This document shows positions 28,444-37,406 of a DNA stretch of 64,000 nucleotides, in pieces. The stretch comes from Thermoplasmata archaeon. GTDB lineage: Archaea > Thermoplasmatota > Thermoplasmata > Thermoplasmatales > Thermoplasmataceae. Under the pieces are notes generated by a model. The model was given only the letters and a program-made list of their open reading frames with translations. It did not search any database and was not told the DNA's origin. Where the stretch lies: NCBI GenBank assembly GCA_021846395.1, contig JAJZXB010000003.1, positions 62,001 through 126,000 on the forward strand, in the 5' to 3' direction. The position numbers and the translations under genes were made by a program. How positions within the stretch are numbered: the stretch's first letter is position 1; every line of letters starts with the position of its first letter.

Positions 28444-29412
28444 ATGTTTCCAGTGGAAAGATTAAGAAGGTATAGAGAAAATGAAAATATAAGAGATATA
28501 TTTAAAGAAACACACATATCCAACGACAAACTTATAATGCCTGTTTTTGTGGATGAAAATGAAAAAAATAAAAAGGAAATATCCTCGATGCCCGGAATTT
28601 ATAGATATTCATTGAGTGAATATGAGGATTACATAAAAGATCTAAATGATATTGGAGTTAAAAACATAATACTTTTTGGAATTCCGTCAAACAAGGATGA
28701 TGTTGGTTCATCGTCATATGATAAAAATGGCATCATTCAAAGGGCTATAAAAATTGCCAGGGATAACACAAAACTCAATGTTATTGCTGATTTGTGTTTA
28801 TGTGAATATACTGCAACTGGACACTGTGGCATAACGGAAAACGGTTATGTAAACAACGATAAAACACTGGAGATATACAGAAAAGAGGCTTTGAGTTATG
28901 CAGAAGCGGGGGTTGATATAATTGCGCCAAGTGGAATGATGGATGGACAGGTTAAAGCCATCAGGGGCATTCTTGACGAAAATGATTATATAAATACCAT
29001 AATAATGGCATATTCTTCAAAGTTTGCTTCAAATTTGTACAGTCCATTCAGGGATGCTGCGGAGTCCACCCCTCAATTCGGCGATAGAAAGTCATATCAG
29101 ATGGATTATAGAAATGGCAGAGAAGCTTTAAGAGAAATTGACATGGATATAAAGGAGGGTGCAGATATAGTAATGGTAAAACCTGCATTGTTTTATCTTG
29201 ATATAATCAGCAAGGCAAGAGGATTATACAATATGCCCATAGCAACATACAGTGTCAGTGGCGAATATTCAATGATAAAAAACTCAGTAAACTCTGGACT
29301 TCTAAACAGGGATGTAATAGAAGAATCCCTGATAGCAATGTTCAGATCTGGCTCTGACCTAGTAATATCTTATTTTGCGGAGGATTATATAAGATCCCAT
29401 GGTAAATACTGA
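28444..29412 (+). CDS. hemB: Porphobilinogen synthase (delta-aminolevulinic acid dehydratase)
   Basis: A 322-aa enzyme joining two 5-aminolevulinate molecules in tetrapyrrole synthesis. Active-site Lys residues are in MAYSSKFASNLYSPFRDAA and VMVKPALFYLDII. The zinc-type triple-cysteine motif is present (DLCLCEYTATGHCG). The N-terminal RLRRYRENENIRDIFKETH is the family start. Its last 70 bp overlap the convergent membrane glycosyltransferase gene. No other hem gene is in the window. Start ATG at 28444. Confidence 0.96.
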   Translation: MFPVERLRRYRENENIRDIFKETHISNDKLIMPVFVDENEKNKKEISSMPGIYRYSLSEYEDYIKDLNDIGVKNIILFGIPSNKDDVGSSSYDKNGIIQRAIKIARDNTKLNVIADLCLCEYTATGHCGITENGYVNNDKTLEIYRKEALSYAEAGVDIIAPSGMMDGQVKAIRGILDENDYINTIIMAYSSKFASNLYSPFRDAAESTPQFGDRKSYQMDYRNGREALREIDMDIKEGADIVMVKPALFYLDIISKARGLYNMPIATYSVSGEYSMIKNSVNSGLLNRDVIEESLIAMFRSGSDLVISYFAEDYIRSHGKY

Positions 29413-31171
29413 CATTATTATTTTGAACCTTGTAAAACTGTGAACCCAAAACCGTGCCATTATACGCTATCAATTCAATGGACAGATGGTTAGAGAGAGT
29501 CTCATTGCTGATTGGCGTGAGAACATACTCCTGAATGCCATTACTTGAAGAAATATGAGTTACATTAAACAGAATGCCATTGCTAATGCTTTCATTCACT
29601 ATACCACGAAAATAGAGGTTCTTATTTCCGGAATAGGCAACATTAACGGTTATATTTTCAATTTTCCCATTATTGCTATTTACCTTTACATCGTTAAATA
29701 TAACCGGATCTGTATGATGAACATTTACAAATGACAGTACAAGTATGAGCATCAACACAACGGTTAAGATATAATACATCCCGTGCTTTAATTTTTTATA
29801 GTTAATATGAATATTTTTTGAATAATTGATATCGTTGATTGATAGTACTGATATTAATGGCCAGTAAATGAAATATCCAGGCAATACCCTGTAATTAAAA
29901 ACAAGCATGAGTAATGGAAATGCAAAGAGTTCATACTTTAAGATGTCATAATGTTTTATGTACAGTATGAATGATATGAGAAAAATACTCAGGAAGATTC
30001 CAGTAAATACAACAGTTGGAACATAGACAAAGTTCAAAAATGAAACCTGCGATATACCCATGCCTATTCCAAACAATTTCAGTGTTTCGGGTGACAGTAT
30101 ATTCTTAATATATGACATTGGCGATAGTATTATAAAATATCCATTGATTATAAAAAATATACCGGCGGCACACAGTGTCCATAGTACTGCCTTTTTTAAT
30201 CCCTGTTCCCTGTATATCATATAAAACATAAATGGAAATACCAATGCGGGGAACTGTTTGGCCGATAGAGAGAGCCCATAAAATATACCAGATAATTTAA
30301 AGTTGTTTTTGAAATAATATGATGCCATTAAAAGTGTTCCCCATAATATCCCCATTGTTGCAACAATGGCACTATCTATAAAAAAAACATTTAACAATAC
30401 CGAAAACATTGCATAAATGGCAATTTTAATATCATTGAATTTTTTGTAAATAATAATGAATGGTATTAGAGAGAACAATATTATTATTATCTGGTCAAAT
30501 TTGCCAATTAATATGTATGGAACGTATATGAGAAATGCAAGGGCAGGATAGCCAAAGGATGTAACAAAAGTTCCGTACATTGTTGGAGTGGCAAAAAAAT
30601 CGTAATTTATATTTTTAAAATAAACAAATACATTTTTCGTTGTCTCAGGTAAATAGGGATTTTGCCCCTTTAAAAATTGCAGGGCGGAATATGTATCTAT
30701 AAAATATTCATCCTGGCTATTTTTATAAATTAGAAAATGGAGCAAAATAATGATAATAAAAATTGATATAACAGCAATCAAATATACCAATTTAAGGTGT
30801 CCATTGTCACCCTTTATATAATCAAACACATTTTTGTCCTTTTTATATTTATAAAATAGATAGAAAAATGCAATTATATCCAAAATAATTACGGAATATC
30901 TCAATATTCCATGAAAAGCAAACAGAACTATCAGTACAGTTAACGCAAATGCTAATGTTAAGGAAATGTACGTGAATTTGTATATATTTGCCTCATTAAT
31001 TTTATAATTTAAATTTGAAATAAATAAAAAAATAAACGACATTATAAACAGGATAAATTCCGCAGCTATTGCATATATGTTCAGATATCCAAAAAAAGCG
31101 TAAACTACAAGAATTAAAATCAATGATATTGTAGCACCTTCATTCAATGCAATTCTTTCAATTTTGTTCAT
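29342..31171 (-). CDS. Multi-pass membrane glycosyltransferase-like protein (GT87/GT-C fold)
   Basis: A 609-aa protein. Residues ~1-470 hold about a dozen membrane helices with a large loop containing DEYFIDTYSALQFLKGQNPYL, where the acidic residues and the Y-S-A-L-x-F-L-x-G-x-N-P-Y pattern recall GT-C enzymes of the GT87 type (polyprenyl-phosphate sugar donors). Residues ~475-609 form a beta-rich domain outside the membrane (repeats of V-N-V/I-S-N-G, NETLSNHLS). It begins immediately after the stop of the GtrA-like gene and was probably transcribed with it. Extracellular sugar transfer to surface glycans is the best guess; no donor or acceptor is evident. Confidence 0.7.
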   Translation of the reverse strand: MNKIERIALNEGATISLILILVVYAFFGYLNIYAIAAEFILFIMSFIFLFISNLNYKINEANIYKFTYISLTLAFALTVLIVLFAFHGILRYSVIILDIIAFFYLFYKYKKDKNVFDYIKGDNGHLKLVYLIAVISIFIIIILLHFLIYKNSQDEYFIDTYSALQFLKGQNPYLPETTKNVFVYFKNINYDFFATPTMYGTFVTSFGYPALAFLIYVPYILIGKFDQIIIILFSLIPFIIIYKKFNDIKIAIYAMFSVLLNVFFIDSAIVATMGILWGTLLMASYYFKNNFKLSGIFYGLSLSAKQFPALVFPFMFYMIYREQGLKKAVLWTLCAAGIFFIINGYFIILSPMSYIKNILSPETLKLFGIGMGISQVSFLNFVYVPTVVFTGIFLSIFLISFILYIKHYDILKYELFAFPLLMLVFNYRVLPGYFIYWPLISVLSINDINYSKNIHINYKKLKHGMYYILTVVLMLILVLSFVNVHHTDPVIFNDVKVNSNNGKIENITVNVAYSGNKNLYFRGIVNESISNGILFNVTHISSSNGIQEYVLTPISNETLSNHLSIELIAYNGTVLGSQFYKVQNNNVSIYHGILYNPPQNKILLGQSQI

Positions 31172-31948
31172 TTACCACACCAGAAGGGATGCTGTACTGT
31201 AAGTTATTACAAATGCTACCAGTATTCCCATCAAATCAGACACATATATGTTCACATTTTCAAATATAGCAAAATAATATATTAAAAGATTTACACCGTA
31301 TCCTACAAGGTTGAAGAAATTGTATTTTCCAAGCCTTTTCAGAAACATGCCTTTACCCTTAAATGTAAACCTATTATTCAATATGAAATTGTATATAATA
31401 GATATTTCAATAGCCGGTATAATACTCAGAACTTTTCCAAGATGTGGGTATAGGTAATACAATATCAACTCATTAACAGCAATTCCAGAAACACCAATAA
31501 GCGCATATTTTAAAATTGTTCCATTTTTCAAAATTAAAGCTACATAATTTTTTAACCCAATACGGTTTTTATTTTTAATATCAATTTTTGCATATCCAAC
31601 CTTGAAATCATTGTTAATAAGTTTAATATTTATATTCAGAATATTTGATCTATCACCGCTTAAACTATCATTGTTTGACTTGATAAAGTCATATGCTTTC
31701 CTGGAATAAATATTCACACAGCCAATAAGGTACTTATTTTTAATTGATAGCGAAAGTTTTAAAATAAAATCTGAAAATATTTTTATGCTGTCTGGACGAC
31801 ATTTTATTATCAACAGGTCAAGTTTTTCTATTTCAATTTTTTTAAAGTACTGGATTGCCATATTTTTATCAAGGTCAATATCGGATATTATGACGTAATC
31901 AAAATTATCTTCATCGGTAAATGTACCATTTTTATATTTAATAATCAT
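31172..31948 (-). CDS. GtrA-like membrane protein with degenerate GT2-like N-terminus
   Basis: A 258-aa protein. The C-terminal ~125 residues have four membrane helices and the GtrA mark NRFTFKGKGMFLKRLGKYN. The N-terminal ~130 residues read like the end of a dolichol-phosphate-sugar synthase (GT2): IISDIDLDKNMAIQYFKKIE, CVNIYSRKAYDFIK. They lack the nucleotide-sugar binding core. DPM synthases in archaea often carry a C-terminal GtrA domain, so this looks like a shortened or inactive descendant. The next gene's ATG follows its stop directly. GtrA proteins are thought to flip polyprenyl-phosphate sugars, which would supply that GT-C partner. Confidence 0.72.
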   Translation of the reverse strand: MIIKYKNGTFTDEDNFDYVIISDIDLDKNMAIQYFKKIEIEKLDLLIIKCRPDSIKIFSDFILKLSLSIKNKYLIGCVNIYSRKAYDFIKSNNDSLSGDRSNILNINIKLINNDFKVGYAKIDIKNKNRIGLKNYVALILKNGTILKYALIGVSGIAVNELILYYLYPHLGKVLSIIPAIEISIIYNFILNNRFTFKGKGMFLKRLGKYNFFNLVGYGVNLLIYYFAIFENVNIYVSDLMGILVAFVITYSTASLLVW

Positions 31949-32066
31949 CTAAATGTTGATATTATACTTATTATTATTTTTTGTTTTTTTATCATTACGA
32001 AAATTAATTTTCATAAGACACTTTCTTATAAGAAAATTTATAATCTTAGATAATATATATAAAATA

Positions 32067-32693
32067 ATGCCAATTTATGATAATGACGAACATGAATATT
32101 TAAGTTCACGCGTAAAAAAACTGGAAAATAATATGTACATAGAAGGGAATCTCTTTCTAACTGATAAAAGAATTATTTTTGAAAGAAAGGGAAAAAGATC
32201 ATTTATTAGGGCATCACCTGCAATTACAGATCTCAATATTTTCCTATATAATGTTGAGAATGCAACATATGCAATACCGAAATTTTCACTTTTCACAAGG
32301 AAAATTCTGAGCTTTGAATATTACAATGATGATAAAAAAATTTTAAGAACAGATTTCATCATAAATGATCCGAAGAACTGGGTAAATAATATAACAAGGC
32401 TAGCATCTTTATCCAAGAGGGAATATGCCCAGAATAGCCAGAAAATACAGGAAGATAAGAAAAAACATGAACTTGACATGGCGAGGGCCAAAGCACCGAG
32501 AGCAAATATTGGAATGGCAATTTTTGGTAATAAGACAAAGCCTCACAATAACCTTCAAAATCCAGAGGAATATGTTAATGAAGACCTGAATGAGAATTTC
32601 CCATCTACAAAATTAAAATGCCCCAATTGCAGTGGAGATATTACAGAAGATATGGGATTTTGCCCCCATTGTGGATTTAAACTTATAGCGTGA
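32067..32693 (+). CDS. PH-like/zinc-ribbon domain protein
   Basis: A 208-aa protein of unknown function. Residues ~1-110 form a beta-rich unit (NMYIEGNLFLTDKRIIFERK…) of the kind seen in bacterial PH/GRAM-like domains. A charged helical linker (SLSKREYAQNSQKIQEDKKK) comes next, and the C-terminus is a zinc ribbon (CPNCSGDITEDMGFCPHCG). An in-frame ATG at 31953 would add a hydrophobic segment, but it is 5 bp from the start of the divergent GtrA-like gene. I prefer 32067, which has a TATA-like aatttataatc about 25 nt upstream. Its stop is adjacent to the stop of the convergent GT2-like gene. Confidence 0.65.
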   Translation: MPIYDNDEHEYLSSRVKKLENNMYIEGNLFLTDKRIIFERKGKRSFIRASPAITDLNIFLYNVENATYAIPKFSLFTRKILSFEYYNDDKKILRTDFIINDPKNWVNNITRLASLSKREYAQNSQKIQEDKKKHELDMARAKAPRANIGMAIFGNKTKPHNNLQNPEEYVNEDLNENFPSTKLKCPNCSGDITEDMGFCPHCGFKLIA

Positions 32694-33599
32694 TTAATCA
32701 TCCTTTATTTCAATTAACTCCCTTAAACTATTATTCACTTTATACCATAATTCACTTTTCTCCTTGAGGTAGTTTATTTCATTACGGGAAAGCTTAAATT
32801 TTGACATTGTTTTATCACTGTTATAAAATTTGTAATCTTCCAGTACCAGCGATTCTATTATGGTTTCAATGATAATTATATAATTGTTTTTATGGTATTT
32901 ATAAGGCCTAATTCTTGAAAACCTGGCCAAAAGTTTTGCCAGCAAAATTGCGGGATACGAACCTTGTATAAGTCTTAATGCATCGTTTAATTTAAAATTG
33001 CAGGATATTATGGCATCTCTTTTATCCCTGATTCCTTCAAGTAATTTGTCGAAATTATTTATATTATCATATTTCCTGTAATTTAGAATGTCATAATATT
33101 CTGAGGGATAAACGATGAATCCATTGTTTTTTGCAATACGCACAAATAGATCAATATCCTCGTACTCCTTTAGATTTCTCCATCCATCTGATTGGTTCAG
33201 CATATCTCTATTTATTATCGTGAAATTTGAAACAAGACATTTTTTTTCATTTTCCATTATGAATTTGTATATGATATCTGCAATATCTATATTGTATTCA
33301 ATATTTGGATTAAAAATTATTATATATTTTCCGCTACTCATAGAACTTGCTATCTGTTTGCCCTGGCCGTAGGAGTTAAAATTTGACTGTATAAGTTTAA
33401 TTTTCATATTTTTATATTCCATGGGTTTCCTGCAGGATATAATAATTTCATAATTTAACCCAACATCGTCTGCAATTTTAATTATATTATTCATATTTTT
33501 TTTAAAATCTGGAGTGAAATCATAAATAGCAGTACAAAAAGAGACTTTAGTTGAATGATCGATTGCCAGTTCCATTCTTGCTATATTTGATGTTTCCAT
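32694..33599 (-). CDS. Glycosyltransferase family 2-like protein
   Basis: A 301-aa soluble protein with a GT-A-like first half: STKVSFCTAIYDFTP, NYEIIISCRKP, NSYGQGKQIASSMSSGKYII, then FNPNIEY where the DxD-type acidic motif would normally be and where only one N-P-N is left. EYEDIDLFVRIAKNNGF is the conserved E-D-x-D-L acceptor region of GT2 enzymes. The weak DxD raises doubt about activity. The C-terminal ~90 residues are helical and unassigned. It probably belongs with the neighbouring glycan genes. An internal ATG eight codons in (MELAIDHS) is an alternative start. Confidence 0.68.
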   Translation of the reverse strand: METSNIARMELAIDHSTKVSFCTAIYDFTPDFKKNMNNIIKIADDVGLNYEIIISCRKPMEYKNMKIKLIQSNFNSYGQGKQIASSMSSGKYIIIFNPNIEYNIDIADIIYKFIMENEKKCLVSNFTIINRDMLNQSDGWRNLKEYEDIDLFVRIAKNNGFIVYPSEYYDILNYRKYDNINNFDKLLEGIRDKRDAIISCNFKLNDALRLIQGSYPAILLAKLLARFSRIRPYKYHKNNYIIIIETIIESLVLEDYKFYNSDKTMSKFKLSRNEINYLKEKSELWYKVNNSLRELIEIKDD

Positions 33600-34195
33600 T
33601 TATTATGTGTAAACATTCAATCAAATTAAACTTTATTGTTTTATAATATTTCATATTCCATCCATATGCGGGGGCAGTCATGGTATAAAGAGAATTAAGA
33701 TCGATGGTAGAAAAGCAATTCTTCTAATGTGGATCATGGCAGATAATTTCTAAACATTCATAATAATAAATGGAATTATTTTGGAAGTAATTGCGTGATA
33801 TGACAATTACAGTAATACTACAAATACATTAACAGGTGGACTAAATGATATTGGTACTATTTTAAGGGAAACTCAAAAGAATGAAATATGGAAATATGAA
33901 TTTTAATATTACTTTAATAAATTGTTTTATCATTCGTCGCCATATTTATCTATGGCGGAAACGTGTTGTTGTAGCCCTTTTCTCTCTCATCAACAAGCTT
34001 GTAGTAACTGTTCTCACACTTTGTTCGGCTTTTTTGCAACAAGTGGTTTGTGTACCATGTATGACACATATAAATATCTGGCCCAATACAAATTTCGCAG
34101 TGTTCAGAGAGGATAATGACTTAATAATTCTAACAGAGATTTGCCACCATAGTTACTTATAAAACATTTAAATAACAAATATTAATCGTTAAAAA
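33600..34195. other. ~600-bp gap with coding debris
   Basis: No convincing gene. Short open frames occur on both strands, for example GIKRIKIDGRKAILLMWIMA near 33690 on the plus strand, and CHTWYTNHLLQKSRTKCENS near 34030-34090 on the minus strand, each ended by stops. They have the look of decayed transposase or other coding sequence but I could not assign a family. The last 40 bp hold the TATA-like box (tataaaacatttaaa) of gcvPA. Confidence 0.45.
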
Positions 34196-35485
34196 ATGAA
34201 TGATGATGAGTTAATGCTTAAAAGCCTTGCAATGGGCACATTTGATGATCTTTTTTCAGATATACCAGAAGAATTAAGGGTTAATATGGATATAGGAAAG
34301 CCATTAAGTGAGCAGAAACTCATTGAAAAAATTAAAAAAATATCTGGACAGAATGTTAACATGGTTAAATTCCTTGGAAACGGTATTTATGATAGGTATA
34401 TTCCACACCTTGTGGATGAGATAATTTCAAGAAATGAGTTTTTGACCTCATATACTCCGTATCAACCGGAAATATCGCAGGGCATTTTAAATGCACTTTT
34501 TGAATATCAAAGTGTAATATCTGATTTGACAGAAATGGATGTGACCAATTCTTCAATGTACGACGGCTTTACTTCCCTTGGTGAAGCGGTTAGAATGGCA
34601 TACCGTGTAAATGGAAAAAGTGAGATTCTCATACCTGAAAATATTTACAGGGCAAAATATGAAATAATCAAAAACTATGTTTATGGGCTAAATGTAAAAT
34701 TTGTTGAATATGGTTTTAACAAAAATGGATTGCTTGATCTCGATGATTTGAGTTCAAAAATAAATGACAGCACATCATCAATAATTGTTGAAAATCCAAA
34801 TGCATTTGGTCTTATAGATGAAAATGCAATAAGAGTGAGGGAAATTAAAAAGAACGCACTGATAATAACCTATTATGATCCAATATCTCTTGGAATTTTA
34901 AAACCCCCTGGTGAATATGACTCCGATATAGCCATAGCTGAGGGGCAGCAGCTGGGAATACATATGAATATGGGTGGGCCACTTCTTGGCTTATTTTCCT
35001 TTAAAAAGGATTATGTCCATAAATCTCCCGGAAGATTAATAGGCTTAAGCAATGATAAAAATGGAAATAAGGCATTTGTTATGACTCTTCAGGCAAGAGA
35101 GCAGCACATAAGAAGGGCAAAGGCCATGAGCAATATATGTTCAAATCAGGCACTGCTTGCTGTTGCTGCTACTGCTTATTTATCGATTCTGGGTGGAAGT
35201 GGTCTGAGAAATATTGCATCAATTACAGTAAACAAAAGCAAGAAATTAAAGGAGAAAATGAAATCAATTGGTATAAACACAGTTTTTGATGGTATTAATT
35301 TTTCCGATAATTTATTTCATTTTGATAAAATTGATATCCTGAAAAAGAAAGGAATTGCTGGCGGAATAAAATTGTCTGACATAACGTATATGAACGGTAT
35401 AACTGATGCATCATTTTTTTCAGTTACTGAAAAAACAAGCAATGAAGATATGGACTATCTTGCAGAATCCCTAAGAGGTTTTTAA
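34196..35485 (+). CDS. gcvPA: Glycine dehydrogenase (decarboxylating) subunit 1
   Basis: A 429-aa N-terminal half of the split P-protein of the glycine cleavage system. Family stretches: FLGNGIYDRYIPHLVDEII, FLTSYTPYQPEISQG (the classic T-x-Y-T-P-Y-Q-x-E motif), NSSMYDGFTSLGEA and QQLGIHMNMGGPLLGLF. It lacks the PLP-lysine, which resides in subunit 2. The subunit 2 gene begins 1 bp after its stop, so the pair is co-translated. The ATG at 34196 follows a TATA-like box by about 25-30 nt. T, H and L proteins are not in the window. Confidence 0.96.
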   Translation: MNDDELMLKSLAMGTFDDLFSDIPEELRVNMDIGKPLSEQKLIEKIKKISGQNVNMVKFLGNGIYDRYIPHLVDEIISRNEFLTSYTPYQPEISQGILNALFEYQSVISDLTEMDVTNSSMYDGFTSLGEAVRMAYRVNGKSEILIPENIYRAKYEIIKNYVYGLNVKFVEYGFNKNGLLDLDDLSSKINDSTSSIIVENPNAFGLIDENAIRVREIKKNALIITYYDPISLGILKPPGEYDSDIAIAEGQQLGIHMNMGGPLLGLFSFKKDYVHKSPGRLIGLSNDKNGNKAFVMTLQAREQHIRRAKAMSNICSNQALLAVAATAYLSILGGSGLRNIASITVNKSKKLKEKMKSIGINTVFDGINFSDNLFHFDKIDILKKKGIAGGIKLSDITYMNGITDASFFSVTEKTSNEDMDYLAESLRGF

Positions 35486-35486
35486 A

Positions 35487-36899
35487 ATGTATAGGCAGGC
35501 CCATTATGATGAGGATTTTTTAATTGATTACAATACTGGTTCGGATTACCTTCTTGAGGAGGAAAACTGTGATTTGCCTGAAAATATGAAAAGAAAATCT
35601 TTAAAGTTACCCAATTTAAGAAGTTTTGATGTTTCGAGGCATTATACAAAATTATCCGAAATGAATTATTCTGTTGACGTAGGAATGTATCCTCTGGGTT
35701 CATGTACAATGAAATACAACCCAAAATACAACGATTATATAGCTTCAATGGAAACATTTACAGATGTACACCCTATGGATTACGGAATGAATATGCAAGG
35801 ATCACTTGAAATAATGTATAATCTGCAGGAATACCTTAAATCCATTTCAGGCATGGATTGTGTAACCCTTCAGCCATCTGCAGGAGCCCATGGCGAATTT
35901 ACAGGCATACTGATTGTCAGAAAATATTTTGAAATGAGAAATGAACTGAACCAAAGAAACGAGATAATAATTCCTGACTCTGCTCATGGAACAAATCCCG
36001 CGTCTGCTTCCATGGCTGGATTCAAGGTCATTGAAGTCCCTTCAGATGAAAATGGGCTTATCGATCTCAATGCTCTTGATGCAGCTGTTTCAGAAAACAC
36101 TGCAGCTTTCATGATTACAAACCCGAATACACTTGGAATTTTTGATGACAATATATTGAAAATTGCTGAAATCATCCACAAAAACGGTGCCTTACTTTAC
36201 TATGATGGGGCCAATTTCAATGCCATTCTGGGGATAACAACTCCGGGCATCATGGGTTTTGATATAGTCCATTTTAATCTCCACAAAACATTTGCAACGC
36301 CACATGGTGGTGGTGGACCTGGATCGGGGCCGGTTGCAGTAAAGTCGTTTCTAAAGGATTTTCTTCCCGTACCGGTAATTTCCAAGAATGAGGGTGGATA
36401 TTTTCTTGATTACAACGTAAAAAATACCATCGGAAAGGTTTCATCATATTATGGTTCATTTGCAATACTGCTAAGGGCATATTCATATATTTTAAAAAAT
36501 GGCAATGACCTAAAAAAAAATACCCAAAAGGCAGTACTGAATTCAAATTATATGGCAGACCAGCTGAGAAAATATTATACTATTCCATATAAAAAACTGA
36601 AAAAACATGAATTTGTATTATCCACAGAAAATACAGGAAAAAGGGCACTTGATATATCAAAGTTCATACTGGATTATGGCATACATTCACCAACAACATA
36701 TTTTCCGCTGATAGTAAAAGAAGCGGTGATGATTGAACCAACTGAATCATCCACAAAGAAGGAGATGGATTTTTATATAGATGTTATGAAAAAAGCGGCA
36801 TTCATGGATTCAGATGCAATAAAAAGTTATCCGATAAACACTTCAGTTGGGAGAATAGATGAGGTCAAGGCCGCTAGAAATCTCATAATGCACTGGTGA
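35487..36899 (+). CDS. gcvPB: Glycine dehydrogenase (decarboxylating) subunit 2
   Basis: A 470-aa PLP-bearing half of the glycine decarboxylase P-protein. The PLP lysine lies in HFNLHKTFATPHGGGGPGSG, near residue 270. Other marks are MYPLGSCTMKYNPK, QPSAGAHGEFTGILI and DSAHGTNPASASMAGF. The C-terminus (VGRIDEVKAARNLIMHW) looks complete. The TGA stop at 36897-36899 lies inside the end of an inserted IS200/IS605-type element. Removing the element restores CAC-TGG-TAA, so the same protein was encoded before insertion. The ATG at 35487 follows the gcvPA stop. Confidence 0.96.
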   Translation: MYRQAHYDEDFLIDYNTGSDYLLEEENCDLPENMKRKSLKLPNLRSFDVSRHYTKLSEMNYSVDVGMYPLGSCTMKYNPKYNDYIASMETFTDVHPMDYGMNMQGSLEIMYNLQEYLKSISGMDCVTLQPSAGAHGEFTGILIVRKYFEMRNELNQRNEIIIPDSAHGTNPASASMAGFKVIEVPSDENGLIDLNALDAAVSENTAAFMITNPNTLGIFDDNILKIAEIIHKNGALLYYDGANFNAILGITTPGIMGFDIVHFNLHKTFATPHGGGGPGSGPVAVKSFLKDFLPVPVISKNEGGYFLDYNVKNTIGKVSSYYGSFAILLRAYSYILKNGNDLKKNTQKAVLNSNYMADQLRKYYTIPYKKLKKHEFVLSTENTGKRALDISKFILDYGIHSPTTYFPLIVKEAVMIEPTESSTKKEMDFYIDVMKKAAFMDSDAIKSYPINTSVGRIDEVKAARNLIMHW

Positions 36900-37268
36900 A
36901 CTACCTCACGTTAAAACGATGAAGCTCCCTATATCAACCACAAAACTTGCCTCCACGTTTGGAATACTGTTCAGGTATTCCATCATGTAGGTATAGGTTC
37001 TGCATGTCTGTGATTTCCTCCTTTCCCTTGTCTCACGTATAGATTTGCTAATTTTATCTGATTTCTCAGACATGGTTCTGTTCCTCTATGTATTTATTTA
37101 CAGTTTCCAGTTGTATTGCATCAATAGATGAATACCTATCTTTAAAATGACCTGTAGGCTTTATCGGCTGTGATATCTTCATATATCGAAAATATGCAAT
37201 TCAATAATATGAATATTTGTGCTTCATCCACATCGCAAGCTCAGTGGCTTTCGTACTTTAAATTATTT
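36896..37268 (-). mobile_element. Internally deleted IS200/IS605-type element (both ends kept)
   Basis: A 373-bp derivative of the element at 62287-63739. About 97 bp of its right end (last ~29 tnpB codons, hairpin GTGAG-GTAG-TTCAC and the GGAATAC…GTATTCC hairpin at 36961-36981) are joined to about 276 bp of the left end (first ~24 tnpB codons plus upstream). The join lies at a short homology ATAGG near 36993-36997. It has no nuclease gene. TTTAC precedes the left end on the element strand, as in the full copy. Because both ends remain it could have moved in trans. It sits exactly on the gcvPB stop codon. Confidence 0.82.
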
Positions 37269-37406
37269 GTAAAATAATAAACATATTTAGAATAAATTAA
37301 AATTTTTATTTTTGTAACAAATATCAAAAATTCTAATGAAAGATTATCTCAAAATTTTATTTAACAAGCGAAAAACATTAAATAAACATATTTGATAAAG
37401 AGATAT

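Noticed and set aside
31953-32066. N-terminal hydrophobic extension of the PH-like/zinc-ribbon protein
   Set aside because: The ATG at 31953 is 5 bp from the divergent gene's ATG, leaving no room for a promoter. A TATA-like box is well placed for the later ATG at 32067.
33881-34162. 93-codon plus-strand frame in the gap before gcvPA
   Set aside because: Cys-rich, low-complexity translation with no start context. The minus strand reads at least as well in pieces, so it is treated as debris.
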